Positions 26,129 through 36,776 of a stretch of DNA of 64,000 bases are shown here, piece by piece (the stretch's first letter is position 1; the number at the start of each line of letters is the position of its first letter). The translations under genes and the position numbers were made by a program. The stretch comes from Mesorhizobium sp. B1-1-8. Lineage in GTDB: Bacteria; Pseudomonadota; Alphaproteobacteria; Rhizobiales; Rhizobiaceae. A model generated the notes under the pieces. That model made no database searches and was not told where the DNA came from. It saw only the letters and a list, made by a program, of their open reading frames with translations. The DNA is taken from the NCBI RefSeq assembly GCF_006442795.2, contig NZ_CP083956.1:5619501-5683500 (forward strand), in the 5' to 3' direction.

Positions 26129-27778
26129 ATGACGGGATCAAACATCCTCGATCTCAATCCGCAGATGCTTGCGGCCGCCGCCGAAAGCAAAGCCTGGCCG
26201 TTCGAGGAAGCCAGGAAGATCATCGCCCGCTACAAGAACAAGGACTTTCCCGAGACGGTCCTGTTCGAGACCGGCTACGGCCCGTCCGGCCTGCCGCATA
26301 TCGGCACGTTCGGCGAAGTGGCGCGCACCTCGATGGTGCGCCATGCCTTCCGCGTGCTGACCGAAGACAAGGTCAAGACAAAGCTGCTCTGCTTTTCCGA
26401 CGACATGGACGGCATGCGCAAGATCCCCGACAGCGTGCCGGACCGCATGGCGCTCGAGCCCTATCTGCACATGCCGCTGACCTCGGTGCCCGATCCGTTC
26501 GGCGGCGACTACGAAAGCTTCGCCGACCATAACAACGCGATGCTCTGCCGCTTCCTCGACACATTCGGCTTCGATTACGAGTTCGCCAGCGCGACGCAGT
26601 ACTACAAGTCCGGACGCTTCGACGCCGTGCTGCTGCGCGTCGCCGAGCGCTATGACGAGATCATGGCGGTGATGCTGCCGACGCTCGGGCCGGAGCGCCA
26701 GGCAACCTACAGTCCATTCCTGCCGATCTCGCCTAAGAGCGGCCGCGTCCTCTACGTGCCGATGAAGCATGTCGACGCCAAAGCCGGCACTATCACCTTC
26801 GACGATGAAGGCACCGAGACCACGCTGCCGGTCACAGGCGGCAGCGTGAAGCTGCAGTGGAAGCCGGATTTCGGCATGCGCTGGGCAGCGCTCGGCGTCG
26901 ATTTCGAGATGTTCGGCAAGGACCACCAGACCAATGCGGTCATCTACGACCGCATCTGCAACATCCTCGGCGGACGCGCGCCTGAGCATTTCGTCTACGA
27001 GCTGTTTCTCGACGAGAACGGCCAGAAGATCTCGAAGTCGAAAGGCAACGGCCTGACCATCGACGAGTGGCTGACCTACGCGCCGACCGAGAGCCTCGGC
27101 CTCTATATGTACCAGCGGCCGCGACAGGCAAAGAAACTCTATTTCGATGTCATCCCGAAGGCGGTCGACGAATATTATGCCTTCCTGTCCGCCTATCCGC
27201 GGCAGGACTGGAAGGAGAAGCTCGGCAACCCGGTTTGGCACATGCATGACGGCAATCCGCCGGCCATCGACCTGCCGGTGCCGTTCGCGCTGCTGCTCAA
27301 TCTGGTCAGCGCCTCCAACGCGCATGACAAGGCGGTGCTGTGGGGCTTCATATCACGGCATGCGCCGGGCGTGACGCCGAAGACGCATCCTGAGCTCGAC
27401 CGGCTGACCGGCTATGCGATCCGCTATTTCGACGACTTCGTGAAGCCGACCAAGGTTTTCCGGGCGGCCGACGAGGTCGAGCGCGAGGCGCTGGCGAAGC
27501 TTTCGGAGGCGCTTGGCGCGCTGCCGCAAGGCGCCGACGGCGAAGCGATCCAGAACGCCGCGCTCAACGTCGCGCGCAAGATCGAGCGTTATCAGGACCA
27601 TTCCAAGCAGAGCCCGGAAGGCGGGCCCGGCGTTTCGGTCGCCTTCTTCCAGATGATCTACCAGGTGCTGATCGGGCAGGAGCGCGGACCGCGCTTCGGT
27701 TCCTTCGCCGCACTTTACGGCATCGCCGAAACGCGCGCGCTTATTGAGCGGGCGCTGGCTGGTCAGCTGGCGGCATAG
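26129..27778 (+). CDS. lysK: Class I lysyl-tRNA synthetase
   Basis: A 549-residue class I LysRS of the archaeal type used by many alphaproteobacteria in place of class II LysS. The HIGH-type motif is PHIGT (residues 56-60) and the KMSKS-type loop is KISKS (300-304). GGAAAAG precedes ATG 26129; an ATG six codons earlier is possible. The gene end overlaps by 38 bp the 3' end of the convergent SNase-like gene. Confidence 0.93.
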   Translation: MTGSNILDLNPQMLAAAAESKAWPFEEARKIIARYKNKDFPETVLFETGYGPSGLPHIGTFGEVARTSMVRHAFRVLTEDKVKTKLLCFSDDMDGMRKIPDSVPDRMALEPYLHMPLTSVPDPFGGDYESFADHNNAMLCRFLDTFGFDYEFASATQYYKSGRFDAVLLRVAERYDEIMAVMLPTLGPERQATYSPFLPISPKSGRVLYVPMKHVDAKAGTITFDDEGTETTLPVTGGSVKLQWKPDFGMRWAALGVDFEMFGKDHQTNAVIYDRICNILGGRAPEHFVYELFLDENGQKISKSKGNGLTIDEWLTYAPTESLGLYMYQRPRQAKKLYFDVIPKAVDEYYAFLSAYPRQDWKEKLGNPVWHMHDGNPPAIDLPVPFALLLNLVSASNAHDKAVLWGFISRHAPGVTPKTHPELDRLTGYAIRYFDDFVKPTKVFRAADEVEREALAKLSEALGALPQGADGEAIQNAALNVARKIERYQDHSKQSPEGGPGVSVAFFQMIYQVLIGQERGPRFGSFAALYGIAETRALIERALAGQLAA

Positions 27779-28676
27779 CGGCGCCTTCTTCCGCCGGCAG
27801 GATGGAGGCCGGCGCGGCGGGCGCCGGGCCAATAGCGGCCGGCAATGCCGGCAGGCCGCCAAGACTTGGCCCCGCGCCGAAGATGCCTTTCTTGGCCGCG
27901 CGCGCCTTGTCGCCCGCCTCGGCATAAGGGCCGCCTTGCGTGGCGCGCGCCCAGCCGTTTTCCACCAGCCACTCGCCGACATCCTTTTTGCCGACCCAGC
28001 ACTGCGTGGAAACGGCGTCGTGCCCGCCTTGCGAAGGAACCGCGCAGGCTAGCGTCCGCCCGCGCAGGAAGGCACGGAATGCGGTCCGGGCACGCGCACC
28101 GCACGCCCAGGATTTGCCTTCATCGCTGCGGGTCTCATCGTCCTTCACCACGTCGATACCCGAAACGGTGACAGAATAGCCTTTCGCCTCAATAACGCCG
28201 GCGGCGGAAGCGACCGGCTGGAACAGCTTGGTGCCGTCGCGGCCGTCCGGCATCTTCGATTTGCGCGGTTTGGGCGGGCCGGCTAGCGCCAGCTCGCTGA
28301 GCGGCGCGCGCGGCTCGACGCGCTCCAACTGCTCCTCGGAGAGTTCGGGCGGCGCCACGACTTCCGGATCGATTGCCCGCGAATGCGCCATCGACTTCGG
28401 CGGCTGCGGAGCGGCCGGCGCCAGAATGGCGGAGGTCGCCGGTTCCCCGGGCGCCGGTTCCTCGGGCGCCCCGCCGATGTCTTGCGCTGGAAGCGTATCG
28501 GCCGGATCGATCCGATCGACCGCGACGACGCTTTCGCTGCCCTTCAGCGAGCGGCCTCCGGCAATAACCAGCGCGGCCATTGCCGGGATTGCCAGAACCG
28601 CGAAGGCAAAATGGAGGACCCGCACCGGCGCGGACCTACTGGCTTGCCCAGACGATCCGCGCCATCCATTCGACAT
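27741..28676 (-). CDS. Membrane-anchored thermonuclease (SNase)-like protein
   Basis: About 311 residues: an N-terminal membrane anchor or signal ([21 protein letters not shown]), a Pro/Ala-rich linker, and then a domain resembling staphylococcal nuclease ([48 protein letters not shown]). Some catalytic Arg/Glu positions of active SNases are not obvious, so it may be non-catalytic. The start is unsure: ATG 28676 overlaps the upstream S24 gene by 41 bp, and a GTG about 50 bp later is possible. Its 3' end overlaps lysK. Confidence 0.65.
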   Translation of the reverse strand: MSNGWRGSSGQASRSAPVRVLHFAFAVLAIPAMAALVIAGGRSLKGSESVVAVDRIDPADTLPAQDIGGAPEEPAPGEPATSAILAPAAPQPPKSMAHSRAIDPEVVAPPELSEEQLERVEPRAPLSELALAGPPKPRKSKMPDGRDGTKLFQPVASAAGVIEAKGYSVTVSGIDVVKDDETRSDEGKSWACGARARTAFRAFLRGRTLACAVPSQGGHDAVSTQCWVGKKDVGEWLVENGWARATQGGPYAEAGDKARAAKKGIFGAGPSLGGLPALPAAIGPAPAAPASILPAEEGAAMPPADQPAPAQ

Positions 28677-29277
28677 CGCGCATCGGGATATCACGGTCCG
28701 GGTGGGCGGGATTGAGCGAGACCAGCACGATCGATTTCACAGTCCGCCGTTCGAGCACCTTGGCCATCACCTCGCCGGCGGTGGTCTTGACGACGACGCG
28801 ATCGCCTTTGCGGACGGGCGCGCCAGGCTCGACGATCAGCAGGTCGCCGTTGCGGTAAAGCGGCAGCATGGAATCGCCCTGGACCTTTAACGCGTAGGAG
28901 GTTTCCGCCGTTCGTGCCGGAAGCTCGACCAGATCCCAGCCCTGGCCGGCAGGATAGCCGGCGTCATCGAAGAAGCCGCCGGCCCCCGCCTGGGCAAAGC
29001 CGAGCAATGGCACGGCCCTGAGCGGGTGCGGGCCGGAAGGGCCGCCGCGACCCTCGACCAGCCCGGTGAATTCTTCCAGCGAGGCGCCGGTGGCCTCGAT
29101 GATCTTGGCCAGCGATTCGGTCGAGGGCCAGCGCGGCCGGCCATCGGAGGACAAGCGCTTGGACTTGTTGAAGGCGGTCGAATCGAGCCCGGCACGCCGG
29201 GCGAGGCCGGAAGCCGACAGCGAATAGCGTTCGGCAAGAGCGTCGATGGCGGCCCATACGCGATCGTGTGAGAGCAA
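28636..29277 (-). CDS. S24-family (LexA/CI-like) repressor
   Basis: The start is TTG 29277, preceded by GAAGGAGAGC. The 213-residue product has an N-terminal helix-turn-helix (ALAERYSLSASGLARRAGLD), an AG-rich hinge (FAQAGAGGF) where such repressors are cleaved, and an S24 peptidase domain with Ser136 (GDSMLPL) and Lys173 (EVMAKVLERR), spaced 37 apart as in LexA. It is probably self-cleaving and autoregulated. No phage genes are nearby, so it looks like a chromosomal stress regulator, not a prophage repressor. Confidence 0.83.
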   Translation of the reverse strand: MLSHDRVWAAIDALAERYSLSASGLARRAGLDSTAFNKSKRLSSDGRPRWPSTESLAKIIEATGASLEEFTGLVEGRGGPSGPHPLRAVPLLGFAQAGAGGFFDDAGYPAGQGWDLVELPARTAETSYALKVQGDSMLPLYRNGDLLIVEPGAPVRKGDRVVVKTTAGEVMAKVLERRTVKSIVLVSLNPAHPDRDIPMRDVEWMARIVWASQ

Positions 29278-29326
29278 GACCGCTCTCCTTCGAAACAGGA
29301 AAAAATGCCTCTGCCTGTCTACCCTG

Positions 29327-29340
29327 CAACCGTCCGGTTG
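29327..29340. promoter_or_regulatory. Candidate operator of the S24 repressor
   Basis: CAACCG-TC-CGGTTG is a perfect 6+6 dyad 50 bp upstream of the repressor start. Its role as autoregulatory site is inferred from position. The rest of 29278-29470 shows nothing further that I can name. Confidence 0.4.
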
Positions 29341-29470
29341 TCCACCGGCACTGCGGTGAGTCATCAACAAATCTGGACCACGGCTGGACGCCGTGGCCAT
29401 CATGCGCGCCAGGCTGGCCCCCAAGCTTACATCACAGCGCCGCGCGTCCTCTCGGACTTTTGCGCACGCG

Positions 29471-31690
29471 TCAGGCGGCCTGTTTCACGTCGCCCTTGGA
29501 GTAGGGATCGAAGCGCTGGTAGAAGGTCTCGCCCTTGTCAGCCATGTCAAGGAGCAGCTTCGGCGCCTTGAACTCGGCCCCGTATTTCTTCTGCAGGCCC
29601 TTGGCGATCTTGACGAAGCGCTTGGCGCCGATGCCGTCGATGTAGGACAAAGCACCGCCGGTGAAGGGGGCGAAGCCGAAGGCGAGGATCGAGCCGACAT
29701 CGGCTTCGCGCGGATCGGTGACAATACCCTCTTCCATGACCCGAACCGCTTCCAGCGCAATGGTGACCAGAAGCCGCTGCTTCAGTTCCTCATAGTCGAC
29801 CTTCTCGGGCTTGAGCTGCGGATAGAGATCCTTGAGGCCCGGCCAAAGCTTCTTCTTCGCCGGCTTGGCGGGATAGTCGTAAAAACCCTTGCCGTTCTTG
29901 CGACCGAAGCGGCCATGCGTGTCGATCATGGTGTTGATCAGGTCCATCTGCTTCGGATCGACGGCGTTGTCGCCGAGATCCTTGATGGTCTGCTTCATGA
30001 TCTTCTGGGCAAGGTCTATCGCCGTCTCGTCTGTCAGCGCCAGCGGGCCGACCGGCATGCCGGCGGCCTTGGCGGCATTCTCGATCATCGGCGCCGGAAC
30101 GCCCTCGATCAGCATCTTGTAGGCTTCCGACATGTAGCGGAGCACGCAGCGGTTGACGTAGAAGCCGCGCGTGTCGTTGACGACGATCGGCGTCTTCTTG
30201 ATGGCGCGGACAAAATCGATCGCCACGACGAGCGCCTTGTCACCGGTCTTCTTGCCCAAAATGATCTCGACCAGCATCATCTTGTCGACCGGCGAGAAGA
30301 AATGGATGCCGATGAAGTTCTTCGGCCGCGCCGAGTTCTTCGCCAGCGCGGTGATCGGGATGGTCGAGGTGTTGGAGGCAAAGACCGCCGACGCTTTCAG
30401 CACAGCTTCGGCCTGTTCGGTGGCGCTCTTTTTGACGGCCGAATCCTCGAACACCGCCTCGACTACGAGATCGCAGCCGGCAAGGTCGGCATAGTCGGCC
30501 GTCGGCGTGATCAGCGACAGCAGCTTGTCCTTTTCCTCGGGCCTGGCGCGGCCCTTCTTCACCTGATCCGAGATCAGGCTGTCGGAATGCGCCTTGCCCT
30601 TTTCGGCCGACTCCATGTCGCGGTCGAGCAGCACGACCGGAATGCCGGCCTTGGCTGTGACATAGGCAATGCCGGCGCCCATGAAGCCTGCACCGAGGAT
30701 GCCGATCTTCTTGAACCTGGTGTCCGGCACGCCGGCCGGGCGGCGCGCGCCCTTGTTCAATTCCTGCAGCGAGACGAACAGCGAGCGGATCATCGCCGCC
30801 GCTTCCCTGGTCTGCATGATCTCGGTGAAGTAGCGCTGCTCGATCCGGAGCGCGGTGTCGAACGGCACCAGCAGCCCTTCATAGACACATTTGAGGATTG
30901 CAGCAGCGGCTGGATAATTGCCGTAAGTCTCGCGGCGCAGGATGGCGATGGCCGGCGGCCAGAGATTGGCGCCGGCAGCAGAATAGATCGGGCCGCCTGG
31001 CAATTTGAAGCCCTTCTCGTCCCAGGGCGCCACCGGCTTCAGGCCGTTCCTGATCATCGCCTTGGCGGTCTCGATCAGCTTCTTCGGTTCGGCGATCTCG
31101 TGGATCAGGCCCATCGACTTCGCCTTTTGCGGCGTGAGATTCTGGCCTGACGTCAGCATCTGCAGCGCCTGCTGCTGGTCAGTCAGCCGCGGCACGCGCT
31201 GGGTGCCGCCGGCGCCCGGGAAGATGCCGATCTTCACTTCGGGAAGCGCCATCTTCACCTTGTCGCTATCGGCGGCAACGCGGCCGTGGCAGGCGAGCGA
31301 CATCTCGAAGGCGCCGCCCATGCAGGTGCCGTTGATCGCCGACACCCAAGGCTTGCCGCAAGTCTCTATCTTGCGGAACAGGCCGGTCATATAGCCGGCG
31401 TTGTCGAACAGTGCCTTGGTCGCCTTTTCGAGATCCTTCTCCTTTTCGGCGGCGAAGGTGGCCAGCATCTTCTGCAGCATGGCGACGTCGGCGCCACCGG
31501 AGAAACTGTCCTTGCCCGAGGTGATGACGACGCCCTTGATCGCGGCATCGGCGGTCACCTTCTCGACGATGGCGTTCAGCTCGCGCATCGCCTCCTCGGT
31601 GAAGACGTTCATCGAGCGGTCCGGCATGTCCCAGGTGACCAGCGCGATACCGTCGGCGTCGATGTCGAGGGTGAAATTGGTGTAGCTCAT
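29471..31690 (-). CDS. fadJ: Multifunctional enoyl-CoA hydratase / 3-hydroxyacyl-CoA dehydrogenase
   Basis: A 739-residue FadB/FadJ-type alpha subunit. The N-terminal crotonase domain has SGGADVAML and [14 protein letters not shown] with the catalytic Glu region [14 protein letters not shown]. The NAD-binding domain starts [15 protein letters not shown] at about residue 335, and [15 protein letters not shown] carries the dehydrogenase His. A C-terminal 3HCDH domain follows. It starts at MSYTNFTLD with GGGGAG before it. It hydrates and oxidises fatty acyl-CoA intermediates and is last in the beta-oxidation operon, 14 nt after the thiolase. Confidence 0.92.
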   Translation of the reverse strand: MSYTNFTLDIDADGIALVTWDMPDRSMNVFTEEAMRELNAIVEKVTADAAIKGVVITSGKDSFSGGADVAMLQKMLATFAAEKEKDLEKATKALFDNAGYMTGLFRKIETCGKPWVSAINGTCMGGAFEMSLACHGRVAADSDKVKMALPEVKIGIFPGAGGTQRVPRLTDQQQALQMLTSGQNLTPQKAKSMGLIHEIAEPKKLIETAKAMIRNGLKPVAPWDEKGFKLPGGPIYSAAGANLWPPAIAILRRETYGNYPAAAAILKCVYEGLLVPFDTALRIEQRYFTEIMQTREAAAMIRSLFVSLQELNKGARRPAGVPDTRFKKIGILGAGFMGAGIAYVTAKAGIPVVLLDRDMESAEKGKAHSDSLISDQVKKGRARPEEKDKLLSLITPTADYADLAGCDLVVEAVFEDSAVKKSATEQAEAVLKASAVFASNTSTIPITALAKNSARPKNFIGIHFFSPVDKMMLVEIILGKKTGDKALVVAIDFVRAIKKTPIVVNDTRGFYVNRCVLRYMSEAYKMLIEGVPAPMIENAAKAAGMPVGPLALTDETAIDLAQKIMKQTIKDLGDNAVDPKQMDLINTMIDTHGRFGRKNGKGFYDYPAKPAKKKLWPGLKDLYPQLKPEKVDYEELKQRLLVTIALEAVRVMEEGIVTDPREADVGSILAFGFAPFTGGALSYIDGIGAKRFVKIAKGLQKKYGAEFKAPKLLLDMADKGETFYQRFDPYSKGDVKQAA

Positions 31691-31704
31691 CTTTTCTCTC
31701 CCCG

Positions 31705-32913
31705 TCAGACGCGTTCGATGATGGTCGCGGTACCCATGCCGGCGCCGATGCACAGCGTGACCAGCGCGGTGTTCAAGTCGCGGCGCTCGAGCTCGTCCAG
31801 CACGGTGCCGAAGATCATGGCGCCGGTGGCGCCGAGCGGGTGGCCCATGGCGATCGCGCCGCCATTGACGTTGATCTGGTCGTGCGGGATGTCGAAGGCC
31901 TGCATGTAGCGCAGCACCACCGAGGCGAAGGCTTCGTTGAGCTCGAACAAATCGATGTCCGACAGCTTCATCTTGGCGCGCTTCAGAAGCTTCTCGGTAA
32001 CGTCGACCGGCCCCGTCAGCATCAGCACCGGCTCCGAGCCGATATTGGCGAAGGAGCGGATGCGGGCGCGGGGTTTCAGGCCCATGGCCTTGCCGGCCTT
32101 CTTGGAGCCGAGCAGCACGGCTGCGGCGCCATCGACAATGCCGGACGAATTGCCGGCGTGGTGGACGTGGTTGACCTCTTCGACCTCCGGATGCTTCTGC
32201 ACGGCGACCGCGTCGAAGCCGCCCATCTCGCCAGGCATGACGAAAGACGGGTTAAGCGAAGCCAGCGACTGCATGTCCGTCGAGGGGCGCATGTGCTCGT
32301 CACGGTCGAGGATGGTGAGACCGTTCTGGTCCTTGATCGAGATCACCGAATTCTTGAAGCGGCCCTCCTGCCAGGCCTTGGCGGCGCGCTTCTGGCTCTC
32401 GACCGCATAGGCGTCGACGTCGTCGCGGCTAAAGCCGTATTTGGTGGCGATCAGGTCGGCCGAGATGCCCTGTGGCACGAACCAGCCGGGCAGGCCGACG
32501 GAGGGGTCCATGAACCAGGCGCCGCCGGACATGCCCATGCCGACGCGCGACATGGATTCCACGCCTCCGGCAATGACGATCTCGTCGGCCCCTTGGGCGA
32601 TCTTGGCGGCGCCGAAATTGATGGCGTCCAGGCCGGAAGCGCAGAAGCGCGAGATCTGCATGCCGGGCACTGAGGTCGCGTAGCCGGCCTCGAAGGCCGC
32701 GGCGCGCGGGATGACGGATCCCGCCTCGCCGACCGGATCGACGCAGCCGAAGATGATGTCGTCGACATTGCCGGTGTCGAGTTCGTTGCGGTCGCGCAGC
32801 GCTTCAAGCGTTTTGGCGGCGAGCCGCACCGCCGGCACCTCGTGCAGCGAGCCATCCTTCTTGCCCCTGCCGCGCGGCGTGCGCACGGCGTCATAGACGT
32901 AAGCTTCGGCCAT
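31705..32913 (-). CDS. fadA: Acetyl-CoA acyltransferase (thiolase)
   Basis: A 402-residue thiolase. The nucleophilic Cys is in [11 protein letters not shown], the His in [15 protein letters not shown] and the second catalytic Cys in LCIGAGMG. It cleaves 3-ketoacyl-CoA to acetyl-CoA and a shortened acyl-CoA, partnered with the downstream multifunctional enzyme. It sits between an acyl-CoA dehydrogenase and fadJ with short gaps, consistent with one operon. Confidence 0.92.
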   Translation of the reverse strand: MAEAYVYDAVRTPRGRGKKDGSLHEVPAVRLAAKTLEALRDRNELDTGNVDDIIFGCVDPVGEAGSVIPRAAAFEAGYATSVPGMQISRFCASGLDAINFGAAKIAQGADEIVIAGGVESMSRVGMGMSGGAWFMDPSVGLPGWFVPQGISADLIATKYGFSRDDVDAYAVESQKRAAKAWQEGRFKNSVISIKDQNGLTILDRDEHMRPSTDMQSLASLNPSFVMPGEMGGFDAVAVQKHPEVEEVNHVHHAGNSSGIVDGAAAVLLGSKKAGKAMGLKPRARIRSFANIGSEPVLMLTGPVDVTEKLLKRAKMKLSDIDLFELNEAFASVVLRYMQAFDIPHDQINVNGGAIAMGHPLGATGAMIFGTVLDELERRDLNTALVTLCIGAGMGTATIIERV

Positions 32914-32943
32914 TTTCGTGCTCCTTGGTTTGCCGGTCGACGC

Positions 32944-34116
32944 TTAGAGCGAGCGGCCGATCAGCAATTTCATGATCTCGTTGGTGCCGCCGTAGATGCG
33001 CTGGACGCGGGCGTCGCGGAACATGCGGGCGATCGGATATTCGTTCATGTAGCCATAGCCGCCGTGCAATTGAAGGCACTCGTCGACGACTTTGCCCTGC
33101 AGGTCGCTGAGCCAGTACTTGGCCATCGAGGCCGTCACCGGATCGAGGCCGCCGGCGATGTGGCGGGCGACGCAATCATTGTAGAAGACGCGGCCGATGG
33201 TCGCCTCGGTCTTCAGCTCGGCCAGCTTGAACTGGGTGTTCTGGAAATCGATGATCGCCTTGCCGAAAGCCCGGCGTTCCTTGACATACTCGACGGTCAG
33301 CGCCAGTGCCCGCTCGATCATGGCGATTGCACCGGTGCCGATCTGCAGCCGCTCCTGCGGCAATTGCTGCATCAGCTGGACGAAGCCCTTGCCTTCCTCA
33401 TGGCCAAGCAGGTTGGCGGTCGGCACGCGCATGTCGTTGAAGAACAGCTCCGAGGTGTCGTTTGCCTTGAGGCCGATCTTATCGAGGTTGCGGCCGCGCT
33501 CGAACCCTTCGACCTCGTCGGTCTCGACGACGATCAGCGAGGTGCCCTTGGCGCCCTGGCCCGGATCGGTCTTGGTGACGACGATGATCAGATTGGCAAG
33601 CTGGCCGTTGGTGATGAACGTCTTGGAGCCGGTGATCTTGTAATGGTTGCCGTCCTTCTCGGCCCGCGTCTTGACACCCTGCAGGTCCGAGCCGGCGCCG
33701 GGCTCGGTCATGGCGATGGCGCCGATCAGCTCGCCGGTCGCGAGCTTCGGCAGCCATTTCTGTTTCTGTTCCTCCGAGCCGTAGTGGAGGATGTAAGGGG
33801 CGACGATCGAATTGTGCAGGCCAATGCCGAAGCCGTCGACGCCGACATGGCCGATCGCCTCGATGATGGCGCTCTCATGCGCGAAAGTGCCGCCGGAGCC
33901 GCCATATTTCTCCGGCATCGAGGCGCAAAGCAGGCCGGCGGCGCCCGCCTTCAGCCAGCTCTCGCGATCGACCATCTCGTTCTTCTCGAACTCGTCATAG
34001 CGCGGCGCGATCTCTTCCGACATGAAGCGGGTGGCCATGTCGTAGAGCATGCCGACCTCGTCCGCCGCCCAGGCGGGCTTCGGCAAGCCAAGAACTTCGG
34101 CTGGATTTGTCGCCAC
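32944..34116 (-). CDS. Acyl-CoA dehydrogenase, long-chain type
   Basis: A 390-residue flavoprotein. FAD/substrate signatures are AMTEPGAGSDLQ and the C-terminal QLHGGYGYMNEYP. The catalytic Glu of medium-chain enzymes (YEGT) is Gly here (IYGGTNEIM), while LPQERLQIG carries the Glu used by long-chain and isovaleryl enzymes; this points to long-chain acyl-CoA dehydrogenase chemistry. It is second in the beta-oxidation operon, passing electrons to ETF. Confidence 0.88.
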   Translation of the reverse strand: MATNPAEVLGLPKPAWAADEVGMLYDMATRFMSEEIAPRYDEFEKNEMVDRESWLKAGAAGLLCASMPEKYGGSGGTFAHESAIIEAIGHVGVDGFGIGLHNSIVAPYILHYGSEEQKQKWLPKLATGELIGAIAMTEPGAGSDLQGVKTRAEKDGNHYKITGSKTFITNGQLANLIIVVTKTDPGQGAKGTSLIVVETDEVEGFERGRNLDKIGLKANDTSELFFNDMRVPTANLLGHEEGKGFVQLMQQLPQERLQIGTGAIAMIERALALTVEYVKERRAFGKAIIDFQNTQFKLAELKTEATIGRVFYNDCVARHIAGGLDPVTASMAKYWLSDLQGKVVDECLQLHGGYGYMNEYPIARMFRDARVQRIYGGTNEIMKLLIGRSL

Positions 34117-34168
34117 GATTTCCTCCGCGTTCCGACAATTGTGGGCCGGGCGTGCCGGCCCGCCGAAC

Positions 34169-35965
34169 CTAGAACGCTTCCGCCGGCAGCGCCATTAGCG
34201 TGTCCGCGCCACTGGAAATGCGGGCAAGGCGGGTCGCGGTCTCCGGCATGATGCGCTCCATGAAGAAGCGCGCCGTGACCAGCTTGTTGTCGTAGAAGGA
34301 GGAAGCGCCGTTGGCGCCGTCGGCCAGCCTGGTACCTGCGGCCTTGGCCATCTGCGCCCACATATAGCCGAGCGCCACAAGGCCGAAGAGATGCATATAG
34401 TCGGTCGAGGCGGCGCCCGCATTGTCGGGCCTGGCCATGCCGTTCTGCAGCAGCCACATGGTCGCCGCCTGCAGGTCGTTGAGCCCCTTCTTCAGCGCCT
34501 TGGTGAACGGCGCCATCTTTTCATCGGCGCGGTTTTCCTCGCAGAACTCGCCGACCTCCTTGAAGAAGGCCTGCACGGCGCGGCCGCCATTCTGTGCCAG
34601 CTTGCGGCCGACGAGGTCGAGCGCCTGGATGCCGTTGGTGCCCTCATAGAGCATGGCGATGCGGGCATCGCGCACGAACTGGCTCATGCCGTGCTCCTCA
34701 ATATAGCCGTGACCGCCGAACACCTGCTGCGCCATCACGGCGTGATCGAAACCCTTGTCGGTGAGCACCCCCTTGACCACCGGCGTCATCAGGCCGGTGT
34801 AGTCGTCGGCGGACTGGCGGTCCTTGTCGTCGCCCGAGCGATGCGCGACGTCGGACTTGATCGCCGTCCACAGCGTCAGCGCGCGGCCCGCCTCGTTGAA
34901 CGCTTTCATGGTCATCAGCGAGCGGCGGATATCGGGGTGGACGATGATCGGATCGGCTTTCTTGTCCGGTGCCTTGACGCCGGAGAGCGAACGGCCCTGG
35001 AGGCGATCCTTGGCGTAGGACACGGCGTTCTGGTAAGCGATCTCGGAGATTGAAAGCCCCTGCAGGCCGACGCCGAGGCGGGCCTCGTTCATCATCGTGA
35101 ACATCGCCTTCAGTCCGCCATTCAACTCGCCGAGCAGCGTGCCTTCGGCCTCGTCATAGTTCATGACGCAGGTCGAATTGCCGTGGATGCCCATCTTCTC
35201 CTCGATCGAGCCGCAGGAGACGGCATTCCTCTCGGCGGGATTGCCGGAGGCGTCGAGCTTGAGCTTGGGCACGATAAACAGCGAAATGCCCTTGACGCCG
35301 TCCGGCGCGCCCTCGACGCGGGCCAGCACCAGATGGACGATGTTGTCCGCCATGTCGTGCTCGCCGGCGGAGATGAAGATCTTCTGGCCGGAAATTCTGT
35401 AGCTGCCGTCGCCGTTCGGCATGGCCTTGGTTCGCAGCAGGCCGAGATCGGTGCCGCAATGCGGCTCGGTCAGGTTCATGGTGCCGGTCCAGATGCCCTC
35501 GACCAGCTTCGGCAGCCATGTCGCCTTCTGCTCGTCGCTGCCATGGGTGATGATGGCGGCGATCGCGCCTTGCGTCAGACCGGGATACATCATCAGCGCC
35601 ATGTTGGCGGAGACCATGTATTCGGAAACGGCCTGGTGGACCGTGTAGGGGAGGCCCTGGCCGCCGAACTCGGCGGGGGCGGCAAGCCCCATCCAGCCTC
35701 CTTCGCGATATTGGTCGAAAGCCTCCCTGAAGCCCTTCGGCGTCGTCACCGAGCCGTCGTCGTGGCGCACGCAGCCTTCAATGTCGCCGACGCGGTTCAG
35801 CGGGTGCATGACATTCTCCGCGAGCTTGGCGCCTTCGGCGAGGATCGCCTCGAGCACGTCGGGCGTGGCGTCGGAGAAGCCCGGAAGATTGGAATAGCGC
35901 TGATAGCCCAGCACGTCGTTGAGCACAAAAAGCGTGTCCTGGACCGGCGCCCTGTAGATCGTCAT
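34169..35965 (-). CDS. Large acyl-CoA dehydrogenase (DmdC/FadE5-like)
   Basis: A 598-residue acyl-CoA dehydrogenase with the usual core (NLTEPHCGTDLGLLRTKA; catalytic Glu in MLYEGTNGIQALDLVGRKL) and an extra C-terminal domain of about 120 residues, the layout of DmdC and FadE5-type enzymes. GGAGGAAGG stands before MTIYRAPVQ. It is first in the operon; the MerR-type palindrome at 36058-36079 lies about 93 bp upstream. The chain-length range cannot be told from sequence. Confidence 0.88.
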   Translation of the reverse strand: MTIYRAPVQDTLFVLNDVLGYQRYSNLPGFSDATPDVLEAILAEGAKLAENVMHPLNRVGDIEGCVRHDDGSVTTPKGFREAFDQYREGGWMGLAAPAEFGGQGLPYTVHQAVSEYMVSANMALMMYPGLTQGAIAAIITHGSDEQKATWLPKLVEGIWTGTMNLTEPHCGTDLGLLRTKAMPNGDGSYRISGQKIFISAGEHDMADNIVHLVLARVEGAPDGVKGISLFIVPKLKLDASGNPAERNAVSCGSIEEKMGIHGNSTCVMNYDEAEGTLLGELNGGLKAMFTMMNEARLGVGLQGLSISEIAYQNAVSYAKDRLQGRSLSGVKAPDKKADPIIVHPDIRRSLMTMKAFNEAGRALTLWTAIKSDVAHRSGDDKDRQSADDYTGLMTPVVKGVLTDKGFDHAVMAQQVFGGHGYIEEHGMSQFVRDARIAMLYEGTNGIQALDLVGRKLAQNGGRAVQAFFKEVGEFCEENRADEKMAPFTKALKKGLNDLQAATMWLLQNGMARPDNAGAASTDYMHLFGLVALGYMWAQMAKAAGTRLADGANGASSFYDNKLVTARFFMERIMPETATRLARISSGADTLMALPAEAF

Positions 35966-36057
35966 GCCTTCCTCCACCCTGGTCCTGGCCGGACGGCAAA
36001 GTTCCCATCCGCATCCTGGACGGGGCCGAGCCGATATCGATGTCCCGATAACAAATA

Positions 36058-36079
36058 TTGACGTTTGCGTAAACGTCAA
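36058..36079. promoter_or_regulatory. Palindromic operator upstream of the beta-oxidation operon
   Basis: TTGACGTTT (36058-36066), GCGT, then the exact complement AAACGTCAA (36071-36079). A related site TTTACGTTTACGTCAA occurs upstream of the merR gene. Similar ACGT-centred palindromes are known for LiuR-type MerR regulators, so binding by the adjacent MerR protein is likely. Confidence 0.65.
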
Positions 36080-36129
36080 CTTAGTCACGACCAGAAAAAA
36101 TTTTGGTGAGTGGCTTGGACACTGGCGAC

Positions 36130-36163
36130 AAAAAAAGCCGCGCGGCTATGGCCACGCGGCTTT
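36130..36163 (-). terminator. Intrinsic terminator after the merR gene
   Basis: On the minus strand AAAGCCGCG (36163-36155) pairs with CGCGGCTTT (36142-36134) across a 12-nt loop and runs into a T-run (plus-strand A-run 36130-36136). It separates merR from the downstream acyl-CoA dehydrogenase operon. Confidence 0.8.
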
Positions 36164-36192
36164 CATTTCTCAGGATCAGTTGAGACGCGCGG

Positions 36193-36654
36193 TCAGCCGG
36201 CGGCGCTTGCCTGCGGCGCAGCGCGCTCGATGAGCATCTGGCGCACCGTCGTCATCGAGGCGCTGAGCTCGTTGATCGCGTCCTCGATCAGCGCCCGCTG
36301 CTTCTGCAGTCGGGCAAGCTGCTTCTCCGACTTATCGAGCGCCAGCCGCAACTGCTTGGTGTTGGAGCCGGTCGGGTCGTAGAGATCCATCATCTGCTTG
36401 ACGTCGCGCAGCGAGAACCCGACCTTGCGGCCGAGCAGGATCAGCTTCAGCCTGGCCCTGTCGCGGCGCGTGTAGAGACGGGTCGAGCCGTCGCGCTGCG
36501 GGTTGAGGAGGCCCTTGTCCTCGTAGAAACGCAGCGTGCGCAAGGTCACGCCGTATTTCTTGGCCATCTCGCCGATTCGGGCGAGTTCTTCGCCGGCCTC
36601 GGCCGGTAAGGTGTTGGTATTGGCCGCGGCTTCGCCGGGCGAAACAAGTTTCAT
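36193..36654 (-). CDS. MerR-family regulator, probable controller of fatty-acid degradation
   Basis: A 153-residue MerR protein: winged helix ARIGEMAKKYGVTLRTLRFY beginning near residue 25, then EDKGLLNPQRDGSTRLYTRRD, and a coiled-coil dimer helix (LALDKSEKQLARLQKQRALI). There are no metal-binding cysteines. GGGGAAAG precedes MKLVSPGEA. Its location upstream of an acyl-CoA degradation operon and the shared ACGT palindromes suggest a LiuR-like acyl-CoA-responsive repressor. It has its own terminator and so is transcribed separately. Confidence 0.82.
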   Translation of the reverse strand: MKLVSPGEAAANTNTLPAEAGEELARIGEMAKKYGVTLRTLRFYEDKGLLNPQRDGSTRLYTRRDRARLKLILLGRKVGFSLRDVKQMMDLYDPTGSNTKQLRLALDKSEKQLARLQKQRALIEDAINELSASMTTVRQMLIERAAPQASAAG

Positions 36655-36776
36655 GGTCACTGGCTTTCCCCTGGTGGCGCCGCGGTTCTTGACCAAGCGT
36701 CGCCTGAGTGGAAGCGGGGGCGTGCTTCCAATCGTGGTTTCAACAAAACAAGCGCAAAAGGCACGGTCGCGCACCT

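Noticed and set aside
28636..29340. Prophage
   Set aside because: A CI-like repressor alone is not enough; no integrase, structural or replication genes lie nearby.
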